NCBI GenBank assembly: GCA_031310005.1
Contig: CM062379.1
Location: 3,906,001 to 3,970,000, forward strand
Length of the DNA stretch: 64,000 bases
Direction of reading: 5' to 3'
Origin: Dactylellina haptotyla
Taxonomy: Eukaryota; Ascomycota; Orbiliomycetes; Orbiliales; Orbiliaceae
Shown: positions 1 through 10,954 of the stretch, in pieces
How positions within the stretch are numbered: the stretch's first letter is position 1
How the letters are laid out: every line of letters begins with the position of its first letter
Notes under the pieces: model-generated
The model's database searches: none
What the model was told of the DNA's origin: nothing
The model's input: the letters and a program-made list of their open reading frames with translations, nothing else
Position numbers and translations under genes: made by a program

Positions 1-1077
1 GGCTTGAATTCCGTAGACTCACGTAATATCCAGCGTATCCTACCGAATACATTGGGTGTGGGGCAATTTCGTAGACCCCGTCGAATGTCAGAGACTGATC
101 AATCATGAAGAAGAAGTCGCCCCAATCTGAATATCGTAGACCTCAATTAGCTTCCGATATCGTTGCAGACTAAATCATATGCAGGAAAGACCTACACCAG
201 GCGTAGTCCTTCACAACTCTGTGGGCGTCTAGTTTTACCCAGACGTTGAAAACGAAGAGGATGACACCAGCCGTCCACCTGCATACGTGCAACCACATTT
301 TGTGACTGGTCGGCACTTCGGTGGCAACATATGCAAATAGCACGTAATTAACAAAATCACACATGAGGATCAAATCCACAAGTCTGCGAAATACCATCCA
401 GGTATTGTACTCGATGGGTGCTCTGTCAAAGTCATAGTCTTCAGATGGGATTTTTGTCGAGATTTCCGTCTTTATGAAGGCGTGCAATCTGGGATGAGCA
501 TCCCTGTCAAAAATCTTGTATTTCACGGCCCAATGTACCAGGCGCTTGTATTTACTCTGTGTCCTGAGCAGCAGACCAATGCCCAGATTGTATCCCGCTC
601 TCCAAAAAAGAAACAGGAACATAAAGACGGGTTTTAATGACCATTGCGGTAGGATAAAAAGGAGACTTATATGGAAGGCGAGAACACCGAGAACTAGGAG
701 ATCCGACAGATTCTTAGGTTCTTTGGGGGAGAGTAGAGTTGAGACCATGTCGTGTGTCTGTGGGACAACGAAGACTGAACGTTAGGATTATTGTGTTGTT
801 AGCTGTGGCATCTTCTAATGGCGCCATTGGCTGCGGGTGCTCTGTGCTCAAAGAGGTGTTGCGACTGCTGCTTACCGGTGCCATCGGGAGTTCGGCCGTA
901 GGTCTTGGGCTCTTTGTCGATTTCTATACTTCCTGCCGACGGTGTGATATTTGGATTACTCGTCGGCTCTGTCGATGATTCCAGGTTCTTTTTGGAGGAT
1001 TTCGTTCGGTCTCGCAGCTGGGAGCCCCCGTTCAAACCATCGCCATGAGGCTGGTCAACAGAGATCTGGCCTGCCAT
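1..1077 (-). CDS. CHO2: Phosphatidylethanolamine N-methyltransferase, CHO2 type (5' part, runs off left edge)
   Basis: First methyltransferase of the PE-to-phosphatidylcholine pathway, an ER membrane enzyme using S-adenosylmethionine. Visible exons (minus): 1077-876, 774-196 and 126-23. A GTGAGT donor at 22-17 follows, so the gene continues outside. About 295 residues are visible. Phases match at both internal introns (875-775 and 195-127). The family is recognised from [56 protein letters not shown] and the PEMT signature [14 protein letters not shown], together with hydrophobic segments. The start is the ATG at 1077, giving a hydrophilic N-terminus of about 60 residues before the conserved part; the TTG at 1098 upstream is not a likely start. 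Family identity is very secure; the exact start is less so. Confidence 0.93.
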
Positions 1078-2264
1078 CGCTGTCCGGAGTGCTGACAAAA
1101 TCGGTATCTGTCCCCGCAGAGGGAATTCAGAGCTGGTATTTACAGCTTATGATGTTTCGCCCTTGATGTTGAAATTAAGGGCAGAAGCAGGTTGAAAGGG
1201 TATCTCAACGAGAAAGATGTTCTTTAGTTACAGCGTGGGATCTACCATGGTTTAGGTCGTGTGAGTTAAGTACGCCAGCGGTAAAGGTGGTTCTCTAGCT
1301 CGAGTTTTAGGCTTCAGTCCCCACGCCATCCTATTTTCGTCTAGGTCCCGTATTGAGTAAACGTTCGAATGCATTCTATCGACAGGGCCAGCGGGGTTAA
1401 CCCAGGAACTACAGAATTTTCACAAGCCAAAAGGCCCAGCTTCGTTACGCAAAATGTGATTATAATATTATCCAACAATTTCTGCACTTGCAGGGTCCCT
1501 CTGCTGTCCGAGACCAGTCTTGCAAGCTTGTCGTCTGCTTTACGTAGCTTCTCCCGCCAACAACAACAGCCGATTCGCTTGCTCAATCACAATGCACATG
1601 CATGATGCATGCTCACGCGATATCGCAACTTTGATTTTTTTTTCCTTCTCCTTTTTAACAGGTAGAAAAGTACCGCAGTTCAGTTTTCCAGCTCCCGTAC
1701 CGCAGCACTGGTTGACCCAGGGAGGACGATAACCCTATCGATAGATTTTTGATAATGGCATCCCACGCCAGCCGGGGTAAAAATCAATTCCAGGCTAAAT
1801 GAGATTGAGAGCGACAAACCTGAAGCTTCCTTCCGTTCACAGGGATAGTGTATATTTCAACGTTTTTCAATACCTTGACACTCCCCCGGCCTGCCCAACA
1901 GAGCTCTGGTTCAACTGATCTAAGTGCCAAGGCTTGGGTGAGAATGTATGCCTACGAGCCCCTCGTTCGATCTAACATGTTAGGTCGTGGGGAAATCTTT
2001 AAAACTCGACGACAGGACGTTACGAGCATGTGCTTTCGTATGTATCTCTAGCCCTATCCCCAAATGCCACGAGGGCTATGAGCAACACGGAATCTATTAA
2101 AAATCCCTACACTGGAACTTTACTTCCGTGTGGCATCTAATAACCAATCCTTCCATCAGGCCCCGCCATAGGTCGATCTGAGCCGAAGTTGTGTGGTAAG
2201 ATATCCGAACCCCGTTTTACGAGAAGCAGGCCTTAAATATGCAAAATGTGACCCGAACTTTCAA
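1078..2264. other. Intergenic, upstream of the CHO2-like gene
   Basis: Open frames here are short, overlap on both strands and carry no recognisable family motif. There is a T-rich tract near 1635-1655. The part next to 1077 should hold the promoter and leader of the methyltransferase gene. No other gene is supported. Confidence 0.5.
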
Positions 2265-2357
2265 TCCGAATTGGTCCAGCGGTTAGGATCTCCCGCTCTC
2301 AAGAAGAGAGCGACTTACAGCACCGGGAAGGCCCGGGTTCGACTCCCGGATTCGGAA
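2265..2357 (+). tRNA. tRNA-Glu (anticodon CTC) with a 21-nt intron
   Basis: The acceptor stem TCCGAAT (2265-2271) pairs with ATTCGGA (2350-2356), and A2357 is the discriminator base. The D arm reads TGGTCCAGCGGTTAGG (A box). The anticodon loop is CTCTCAC with anticodon CTC. The T arm is CCGGGTTCGACTCCCGG (B box). Removing a 21-nt insertion just 3' of the anticodon-adjacent A restores a five-base-pair anticodon stem (TCCCG with CGGGA) and a 72-nt tRNA. The insertion contains GAGAG, which can pair with the CTCTC of the loop, as in classical nuclear tRNA introns removed by the tRNA endonuclease. Confidence 0.95.
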
Positions 2358-2362
2358 TATTC

Positions 2363-2367
2363 TTTTT
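2363..2367 (+). terminator. RNA polymerase III T-run after tRNA-Glu
   Basis: Five consecutive T residues start six bases after the tRNA 3' end, the usual Pol III stop signal. Confidence 0.75.
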
Positions 2368-3793
2368 GTCCTTCAGCAATCACTTTTTTTGTACTTTCTT
2401 TCAATGCTTTGGGGACAGAATGATTCTTGGTGGGAAAATTTTTTAGTTTCCTGATAAAGCGGACTGGTCTCAGAGTCATGTGTTGCGGAGCTCGGTTGTT
2501 CCAACATGACTGACTAACTTGGAATCTCCCAAAGTTGAATATATATTTATTTATACCCATCTTTCCGTATCGACTAACATTTTGCTGTAAAATTAGCTAA
2601 AAGAACAAAGGAGAGGAAACTTGACCATACTACTACTACTATGTACACTTCATACCACAGTACTACTATCTATATACTGCTATTAGTCCTCGAATGTCTT
2701 TCGTATTGTATTCGCAGGCTTTGGCTTCCCCAATATCCAAATTTAACAACCAAGCCAGATATCACCAAACTCAGAAAGTCTTGTAAAATCTAATATACCA
2801 CTACCACCTCACTTATTTGTATATTAGACTGAGTAAATCACTGAGCCTCGACTATTCTACGCGCACAGCCTATAAGCTCTCGTATTACGTTAGCTATTAG
2901 GTCCTCGTCTGACTTAACAATGCTGGGCGGAAGATCCACCTCACAACGCACAACCCAACACGAAGGTTGAAGCCAGGCAGTTTCAGCCACCTTGCGAGGC
3001 TTCGTCAGTGACATATACGAAGTTTTGGGAAGTATGGGATACATGGATTGGATCGAGATTGTTTGATGAACAAAATTTCAGCCGTTAAAAGTTGACGTTT
3101 TCTAGACCTCATGTCTGTATCCATATAGATCTACCCTTTCTGGCGTTAGCTTACATCCAACCCAGGGCTTGGGGTCCGTTTTATAATGGACCCTTGCTTG
3201 AGAAAGGCTATGCTTATTTCTGCAGCAAAATGTCTGAACTATGCTTCTGCTAGCTTCGAAACAATCTTCTGGGGTGTTTCGAAATAACAGGTGCATGCAT
3301 ATGCAACAACGCCCATTGCTCCAGCTCCAGACGGTACGAACGCGTTTCCCTTTATTGGGTTCCTTTCTCCTGGTCCATGCCATTTAGGCTGGTTGATACC
3401 TTATCTAGATCTGATTTAGTAGTAAGTCAAGACAATCCTTGGAACGTGGGAATACGCCATGCTCCTCGTGGCTCTGGTGTTTTGCGGTCTGGGGTGGCTT
3501 CGTAAATTTTGTATTTAAGGAACTAAAAGACCTTGTGAGATAGAAAAGGCTACGATCTACTTTTCTGACTCTCTGCAAGATTTTTCATCCTACAATATAT
3601 AAACGGCGTATAGAATCCAGTGGATTTGTGCCAAATTTAATTCCCGATCTGATGCTTCGATAATCCTATCAGCCTTTCACTTTGACACGCAGGCCGTGTA
3701 TTCGATTCGAATTTCTTCCGTAATTTATAATTTAAACCATATCTTGGTGACCTAATCGATTTTCTTTAATAATTCTAATTTAATATTTTAACC
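2368..3793. other. Intergenic between tRNA-Glu and the protease gene
   Basis: AT-rich, with a short TAC repeat around 2625-2645 and no open frame with protein-like conservation. The last 150 bases before 3794 are AT-rich and probably contain the promoter and leader of the subtilase gene. Confidence 0.5.
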
Positions 3794-5270
3794 ATGAAGT
3801 CGACCAGTTTGATTTCTATTGTTTTCGCTCTCAGCTTAACCGCAACTCCAGTAGCTTTGGCGGCCCCAGCAGCCCACAATGACCCCACCGACGAATACCT
3901 AGTCATGCTTGCGGAGCATGAGAAGCGTCCCTGGAAAGAAGTATTCTCTGATGTCGGTATCGTTGCGCGGGAAAGCAAAACTCCTAACTCTTGGACGTCC
4001 GATGTGGGCGAGTCTATTAAAACTTCGGGAACCCATTTACGAATTTTCACTTTAAAGATGAAACGATCAGAGAGTGTGAGCATGTTATCACACCCGAGTA
4101 TCGTAGCCGCAGATATGGTTCATCCGATTTCATACGATGTACACATCAATACAGACTATATTGCACCCGACGAAGCCGTGAGCTATAACCCGAAGGAGAA
4201 AAGACAGCAGGAACAACTACAGGGAAAAATACAAACTCGTCGTCAAACTACTGCGCCCTGGAATCTCGAGCGGATCTCCACCGGGCAAAAAGCTCAAAAG
4301 ACTAATCATAGGAGCACCACTTCTCTTGATTATACATATAAATTCGTCCAGGGAGACGGAATCGGGACGGATGTCTATGTTCTCGATACTGGCATTAATG
4401 CAGAGCATAAAGACTTTGGTGGGCGAGCGAAATCATTGTGGAGCTTTTTAAATGACAACTCTAAAGACATAGAAGGACATGGGTATGTTTTATTGATCGG
4501 ATCCAATATTTCAGAAAATTTTCTAACATTGAATTCCTTAGAACTCACTGTGCAGGCACTGTTGGTTCGAACACCTATGGTGTTGCGAAAAATGCGAATA
4601 TCTGGGGCGTAAAGATCCAAGGCCCGGGTGCTCACAGCGGCACCGTTATCCAAGGGATTGACGCCGTCATTGCCAGACACAACCAGGTCAAAACCAAGCC
4701 AGATTTCAGAGGCTCTGTAATGAGCATGTCGTTTTCTAATACCGGGGACTACTCTCCTGAGTTCGAAGCGATTAGACGGGCTCTAGACGCAGGTATTCAT
4801 ATTGCTGTTTCCGCTGGCAATCAGAATAAAGATGCATGCGACTATCGTCCAGCACGATACTCGAAGCAGCTGCCAATCGTGACCGTTGGGGCAAGCGATA
4901 TCAATGATGTTCGAATGAATCTTAGGCCCACATATGCCTCAAACTATGGCTCTTGCGTTACCGTTCACGGGCCTGGGGTTGATATTATTAGCACATATAT
5001 TGGTAGCGTTGAGTAAGTCTTTTCATATTTCCGACTTCTAGAGATAACTCTAACAAAAGGCCACTTTTTAGCAAAACTCATAGCATGTCTGGAACTTCAA
5101 TGAGCGCACCGGCTGTAGCTGGAATGATTGCAGTAGAGCTTTCGAGAAACCCAAGACTCAAGCTGGACCCCAAAGGCCTGAGAGACCTTCTCCTTTCGAG
5201 ATCCCTTCCAAACGCGGTTCAAGGAGCGAAAGGAGGTACGGGAATGATAAATAACGGATTTAGAAATTGA
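3794..5270 (+). CDS. Secreted subtilisin-like serine protease (S8, proteinase K type)
   Basis: Extracellular endopeptidase. Exons 3794-4482, 4542-5012 and 5072-5270 give 452 residues. Introns are 59 bp each (4483-4541 GTATGT..TTAG; 5013-5071 GTAAGT..TTAG). Residues 1-23 form a signal peptide ending near ALA|APAA. Residues 30-110 resemble an I9 inhibitor propeptide (DEYLVMLAEHE). The catalytic triad is visible: Asp198 in YVLDTGIN, His232 in GHGTHCAGTV (spanning intron 1) and Ser396 in SMSGTSMSAPAVAG. The oxyanion Asn is N323 in VSAGNQNKDAC. The protein ends soon after the catalytic domain, as in ordinary proteinase K-like enzymes, with no GPI tail. It may serve nutrition or host interaction; the sequence does not say which. 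Confidence 0.95.
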
Positions 5271-5605
5271 CAGACTCACTCTAAAATCACGGATTCTTTT
5301 CTCACATCTTTTTTTAATTAAATCAGAGTGGCTGAGAGACTTTGAACATTGTCAGATTGTTTTGAACTACTTTTGTCATATTAGGATGCGCAATTAAATC
5401 AGAATGGAGAGACCATGAAGAAATGAGTAGCAGAATAAAGGAATATAAAAGAGTGAAAGAGAGACCCAGTCCACGCAATGCAATGCTTCGTAATGAATGA
5501 AATAACAGGAAAAAGAAACTAAAGGCCGTTCGAGGAAATTGAAACCATGATATTTAAACTAATGAAAGACAGACCCCAGATACAACCCCAATGCAGAAAA
5601 CACAT
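5271..5605. other. Convergent intergenic spacer
   Basis: Separates the 3' ends of the protease gene (plus) and the Fig1-like gene (minus). It is A-rich and contains an imperfect direct repeat: AATTAAATCAGAGTGG at 5316-5331 and AATTAAATCAGAATGG at 5392-5407. No gene is seen. Confidence 0.6.
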
Positions 5606-6880
5606 CTACACCATCATGTGAGGATGAGAAATCTTTTCGGTGGTAACCTTTTCGCCCCTGCCCGTAATTCCAGAAGCAACAGCCTCCAAGACATCACCTC
5701 TTGTCTTGGCCTTGGCCAAGTTTCGCAAGACATCAGGGCCTTGGGTTCTAAGTGATCTTCCAAGACCGCTACCGTTGCTGGATCCGCTGTAAGCTCTGTG
5801 TGGTAGCTTAGATTCAGCCTTATCGTAGGCAGCTTGGGCAGCTCTGTCCATCATCTGCTCACCCTTCTCCAATGCCATCTCGGCGGCGACGACAACCCAG
5901 ATTCCGATGGAGGCAAGCAAGGACAAGGCGAAGCCGGACCATCCGAGAGCCTGGTTCATTCTTCCGACGTGAGCGTTAACGGTTCCCATGGTCATCTTGT
6001 AGGACAAGGAGGCGACGGTGTTAGCTGCAACATGTTGCAAGACCAAACCTCCAAGCAACGCAAGGCATCCGATGACGGAGAGAACAGCAGCAACTTTCTG
6101 GACGACTGGTGGTATCGGAAGAAATGGGATGGCCAAGATCATCTGACTGAACATGGCAACACCGAGGCAGACCGTAGCAAACCACCATGGGAGAGAGAAA
6201 GCGATCTTGTCTTTGTAGAAGGCGGCAACACTGATGAGGTCGAAGGGGTCTCCGCCGGCGGTAGCACCGAGGACTTCAGTCGTGTTGACGTTGCCACATC
6301 TCCATTGGGAGCCTTTGATGCCTTCATTTGAGGTCACTTCGACGCAGATGCCGCTGTAACTGACACGAGCGTGGTTGAAGGTGATGGTTGCGTTCATGCT
6401 GTCCTCCGCGATGAGATCCTCGACAGTCTGCTTGAATTTCTCCTGGAGCATCATGTTCGAGCTTGGGGCAGGCATCATTGAATTCATAGTAGACGATGCT
6501 GGGGGCATGGTGGCAGGGGTGTTGGTGGGAGTAACTGTCATAACTTGGGAAACAGTTGCAACGGGTCTTGTCTGTTGAAGCGTAGTAGTGGACGGTTCAT
6601 CTTGACGCTTTGCGAGTCTGTTTGGGCTAGCTGGGAGGTCGTATTCGAAGGAGACGATGTAGAGACCTTTGCTGCTTTCCCTCGTGCCAGCTGTGACGAT
6701 TACAGTGGAGAAGATGAAAGAGATCATCAAGGCGATGGCAGCGAAGCCGAGGAGTGGTTCTACAATCACAAATATCGTCAGAAACCGCCAACTTCAAAGT
6801 CGAATGAGATATTTCTATAGGGAGGAGAGATACGCACTGGTGCATGGTGCCGCTTTGGCAAAGCGGACGAGGTTAAACAT
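5606..6880 (-). CDS. Fig1-like / claudin-fold fungal membrane protein
   Basis: Exons (minus) 6880-6838 and 6759-5606, intron 6837-6760, 398 residues. The first exon (MFNLVRFAKAAPC) is followed by a membrane segment (FAAIALMISFIFSTVIVTAG), then a polar extracellular-looking part rich in Thr/Pro/Met. Next comes a Cys pair region (YSGICVEVTS .. WRCGN), the stretch GGDPFDLISVAAFYKDKIAF, and three more hydrophobic segments. DPFDLI..A..YKDK with the preceding Cys pair resembles the Fig1 / low-affinity calcium uptake family involved in mating and membrane fusion in yeast. The fold is also shared with SUR7/PalI proteins, so the subfamily is an inference. The C-terminus is cytosolic and Lys/Arg/Ser rich. 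Confidence 0.7.
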
Positions 6881-8995
6881 CTTGATTGATTAGTTGCAAG
6901 TTGCGGCGGGGTGATTAGATATGTGTTTGTTGTAGATGAGGTCGGTGGAGGAAGGAGGATGGTTCAAAATGACGAAGAGATAGAAGGCCTGGGCTCTGTC
7001 CTGAAATCCCAAACAACGTTCTAGAAGAAATTGCACGAGCGGAATTGATTCTACGTGTGACCAGGCAGTTGAAGAATCTCTCTCACTCTCTCGTTCTTGC
7101 AATATCAAATTCCCCTGATGTTGAAAGGCGTAATCTTAATTTTTTATTTTAAATTTGCCCAGAAAAAAAGCCACACAAAAAATATGTTGAGATAGGAGAT
7201 ATCGGATAAGGAAACTTCGTGCACTGCACTATTCAACAGCTAGCTGTATTGAGAAGAAATGAAGATTAAAAAATAAAGGGAAGAAAAGAATGAAAGACGC
7301 GAAACGGGTAAAGAAAATTCGTATCAGACTGTGCTGTATGAGGAGTGAAAGACAAGACAGCCAGTGAGGCGGGGAGCACTTCGAACTTATACCCAAATAG
7401 CCAACGAAGATGTTCGCCTTCGAACACCCTCTTTGCCGTCCAGGGTTCAAGCACGAGCTGTCGTCCGGCAGCTTCCAATGACAAGCTTCCCTGGCATGCT
7501 TCAACAGATGCACGACTGGTCTGGTGGGACCCGCTCCCCTGTCTGCATCCTCCTGCATCCCTCAAGCGAGGCGTCCGACATGCCCTGCTTTCGGAAATCG
7601 AGTGCACCAAAACAGACACTATCGGTGCTCCAACGTTTCTCCGAAATATCGCCTGGATGTATTCATAGTAACCTGTATGAGTGAGAAAATTTCAAAAGGT
7701 ACCCGGCCGCCCTGTCAGGCGCGAGTGAGTACCCGACGGTGTAAGCCTGTATCCTAAGAATAGGTATATTATCTTCGCACTCATTACTCTTCGCGCTGGG
7801 ACTAGGAAAGGTACCGGCCATTATAAGTGTATAATTGGAAAAGCGAGGTACACTGTGCCAGTAGTCGAGATTACGCTCCCAAGTGGCCAGGCCTCTATCT
7901 CCATGACAGGAAGCTTGATCAACATGCTGAAGAAATGTCTTTCATGCCAGGGTTCAGTGCGGGCGCGTGCTCGAGCTCAGGCGAGGTCCAGTCATCGAGA
8001 CGCGTTTCGACTTCCGGAACTCGAGTCCTCGTCCGAAGGATGCCCTGCGGCTCCACGGTCTGGCTTCCCTGTCCGCATTATTTTTGGACCGCCTAGAAAC
8101 ATTCCTCTTGCGACCGCGAGGTCAGGCTTGGGCGTGATGATTTGCTCAGAACTCGTCTGGAGAGGGACAAGGTACGAGAAAATGTATTGGTTGCCGCTAT
8201 CAATATTGGTGCCCTGGGCGCCGTTTCAGAGTCTGCGCTTAAGTTGGCAGGGCCAATCAGCGTCCAGAACACCCCTGTGCCTCCTCCCAACTTGGGACGA
8301 CAGAACCCGGACAACACATCGCGCCCTATTTCTCGGGCTGCGGGGTGCATCGGTGACTGGTGGACTGTTCTGCAGCGTGCGGTAGTCTTGCAGGTTCCTT
8401 ACTTCTCGGGTTGCGTATATCATTCACAAATCGCCTCATGCGTCTACAGATTGATAGTGGGTCTGACCGGAATATTCCTGTCCGTATAATTGTTGAATAA
8501 TATTGATCATGTCGAGGGGTACAATGTTTCCGCCTAACACTCCGAGATGTAGTAATGGTACAAGTCCCAAAGAAAACAGAAGAATGCAAATCACAAGTGA
8601 TACCATATTCCCCTTGCCGTTCTACAAGACAGAAAGCGTACGAAATTCCGTAACAAATCGCTGACTAATGCAACAAAGGAGATTTAATACACCAAGATTC
8701 CTGGTCTGAAGATAGAGATAGAGATAAGCCGATTGGCAGATGATAATGTAACACGATGGGGGACAGAAAAATCGAAATTGGAGCCGTGAAGGTCGAGAAA
8801 TATCAAGATATGTGTCGCCGTAGAACGCCAGAGCTAAGGGGGAAAAGGAAAAAAGGTCTATCCGGTATCGGTAATTCAAATCGTATCGTCGTAACAGTTT
8901 CGCGATTTGGTCGTGCAGAATTATATAAAATAACATTAAAAAAAGATGGCGGAGAAGGGAAGGTAGAAAAGGGTAAATATAGGAGTGTGTTCGAT
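6881..8995. other. Long intergenic with unassigned GC-richer block
   Basis: Near 6881 lies the likely promoter of the Fig1-like gene. From about 7330 to 8480 the sequence is GC-richer and shows overlapping open frames on both strands, the longest 176 codons at 7855-8385 (plus). None shows a family motif, a convincing splice model or a consistent coding frame. It may be a decayed gene, a transcribed non-coding region or chance. From 8490 to 8995 the DNA is AT-rich and contains the 3' flank of the P450 gene. Confidence 0.45.
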
Positions 8996-10954
8996 CTACG
9001 AGAGGTCGAAAGCGATCTCCTCTGTAACTCCAGGCTCTGTATCGGTCAAACGAGTGAAGTTGATATTTGCGAAGACATTCGGAATGTACATTGTTTGCCA
9101 AGTGTGAGGTTCATACTTAGACTCGCTGTCGGTTGTCATCTCATAGTTCGTCAAAAGGTAGGTCAAAATCATCTTTGATTGGGTGGAAGCGAAGAAACGC
9201 CCAGGACAGGGGTGGCGACCATTTCCGAAGAATAGTTGCTGAGTGGAAGTGGCTGTCCAGAGTTCGGTCCGATGGGCCTGTTTGTTCTCTGGGTTTTCTT
9301 TCAACATGGTTTCGCGGACATTGTGGAATCGAAACCCATCGAAATTCGGGTCGGTGTAGAGCGGGATATTGGGATTGTTGTGAACAGAATGGTGAGGCAT
9401 GCAGATTTGAGTACCGACAGGGAGTGAAGTGCCATTACCGAGGGTGTATGGGATCTTAGCAGTGCGTGTGATTATAACTGTGAATTATATTAGATCATGG
9501 AAAACTTGAAAATTCTCAGACGGTTTATTATCACACTTACTTGGGCCAAGTGAGACAAATCGGGTACACTCCCGAATGAACGAGTCAAGTTTGGACATCA
9601 TGTTGAATGCCTGGGCAGTATACCCGTATTTCTCAATCATTGCAACGGCCTCCTCTCGGAGCGATTTGATGTACTCGGGGCGGTTGACCAACTGGTAGAG
9701 AACCATGCAGAATGTTTCGGAGCTCGTATGGTTCCCTAAGGCACGCGTTAGACGAAATTTAGCGTGTTGAATCTTCTACAGGTATAACTCTCACCTGCGA
9801 AATTCAAGAACATCAATCGTAGCATGATGTCCCTGGTGTCTGAACAATTTCCAAAGTTTTCAACAGCTCCATCCATTATCCATTGAAGGTAATCATCCTT
9901 CAGTTCACAAAGTTAGGACACCATACAAGAGAAACTGTATCTCATCAACGAGAACTTACCGGGCGGTCCTGCCACTTCTTTCCCAGCAACTCCATCTTGT
10001 CACGTCGTTGTTCGATAATCGGAGCTAGATACTTCATCGCAACCTTCTGATTTTTCGGAATACTCGAACACAAACGTGCCGCGAAGGGTTTCAACCAATT
10101 AGGCCAAACACGAATGATAATGCCACATATAGCGACATCCTTCGCATATTCCTTGGCGGTATGGATGTATTCGAGATTGCGGCATAGAGGCTTGCCTACG
10201 AAATATCGGTTTGAAAGACGGGTTAGGATATCTAAGAATGTCTCGGTGACATTAACCTTGACGGTAGCACCCTTCTTGCTCCCTAAGAAGAGAGCGCATG
10301 CGTTGATCATCTCGTCTTTCATGACGTCTAGTGATTTGTTGAGTTTCTTGGTGAGCTGGTCGTGGATGTAATGGATGTGCCAGGTATGTGTATGGACTTC
10401 TCTCGACATTGTATATTGGACCTGGAAATCCTAATGTGGTGTATGTAGTGTCAGCCTTGGCTGTTGCAAGAGTTCTGAGACTATAGCTATCCGCTTACGG
10501 TATCAATATTCTGGTAGAAAGACAGGTCTGCAGGGTCCGCATAGCAGATCTCTTCCATCAAGTCCTTTGTCGTAACAACTACCAGCATTCTCTCAAGCAT
10601 TGCGACCTGGAAAATCGTATACCTTCCAGATTCGTACGCCGCGCGAATAACATCATGGCCGTAACGGACGAACCAAATCGCCCCGAACCATGAGCCGATG
10701 TATCCAGGAAATGGGACACCGACGACTGGAACTTCAACCTATTCGAGGATAAAACACATATTAGTTCTGCGACTTATATAAATAACATACACAGGTAAAT
10801 CCAATATCTGAGAATTTTAGTTGGATAGCATAGGACTTACCTTTTTACAGTAAAATTGTATTTCCTTGTGTAGGAGAAATATGAACGCGACAAGAAATAA
10901 GTTGCTCCAATTGGGGTGGAGCAACCCGGTGGCCAGATTGCTGACGAAGCCCAT
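8996..10954 (-). CDS. Cytochrome P450 monooxygenase
   Basis: Haem-thiolate monooxygenase, anchored in the ER by an N-terminal hydrophobic helix (LFLVAFIFLL). Six exons (minus): 10954-10841, 10738-10499, 10421-9960, 9897-9795, 9735-9541 and 9477-8996. All phases agree, giving 531 residues, a normal fungal length. The haem-binding loop is FGNGRHPCPGRFF with the axial Cys near residue 462. The I-helix stretch is NFAGNHTSSETF, split by the intron between exons 4 and 5. The meander/PERF region PNIPLYTDPNFDGFRF is present. The style of the C-terminal half (GRHPCPGRFFAS) resembles the ascomycete clade containing ent-kaurene oxidase-like enzymes, but the substrate cannot be inferred. No terpene cyclase, PKS or NRPS gene lies nearby, so it is not part of an obvious metabolite cluster. 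Confidence 0.94.

Noticed and set aside
5834-6331. 165-codon plus-strand frame antisense to the Fig1-like gene
   Set aside because: Mirror of the real coding strand; the minus frame has membrane helices and a consistent intron.
7855-8385. 176-codon plus-strand open frame
   Set aside because: No ATG start, no family motif, and overlapping frames on the other strand are similarly long; it looks like chance openness in GC-richer DNA.
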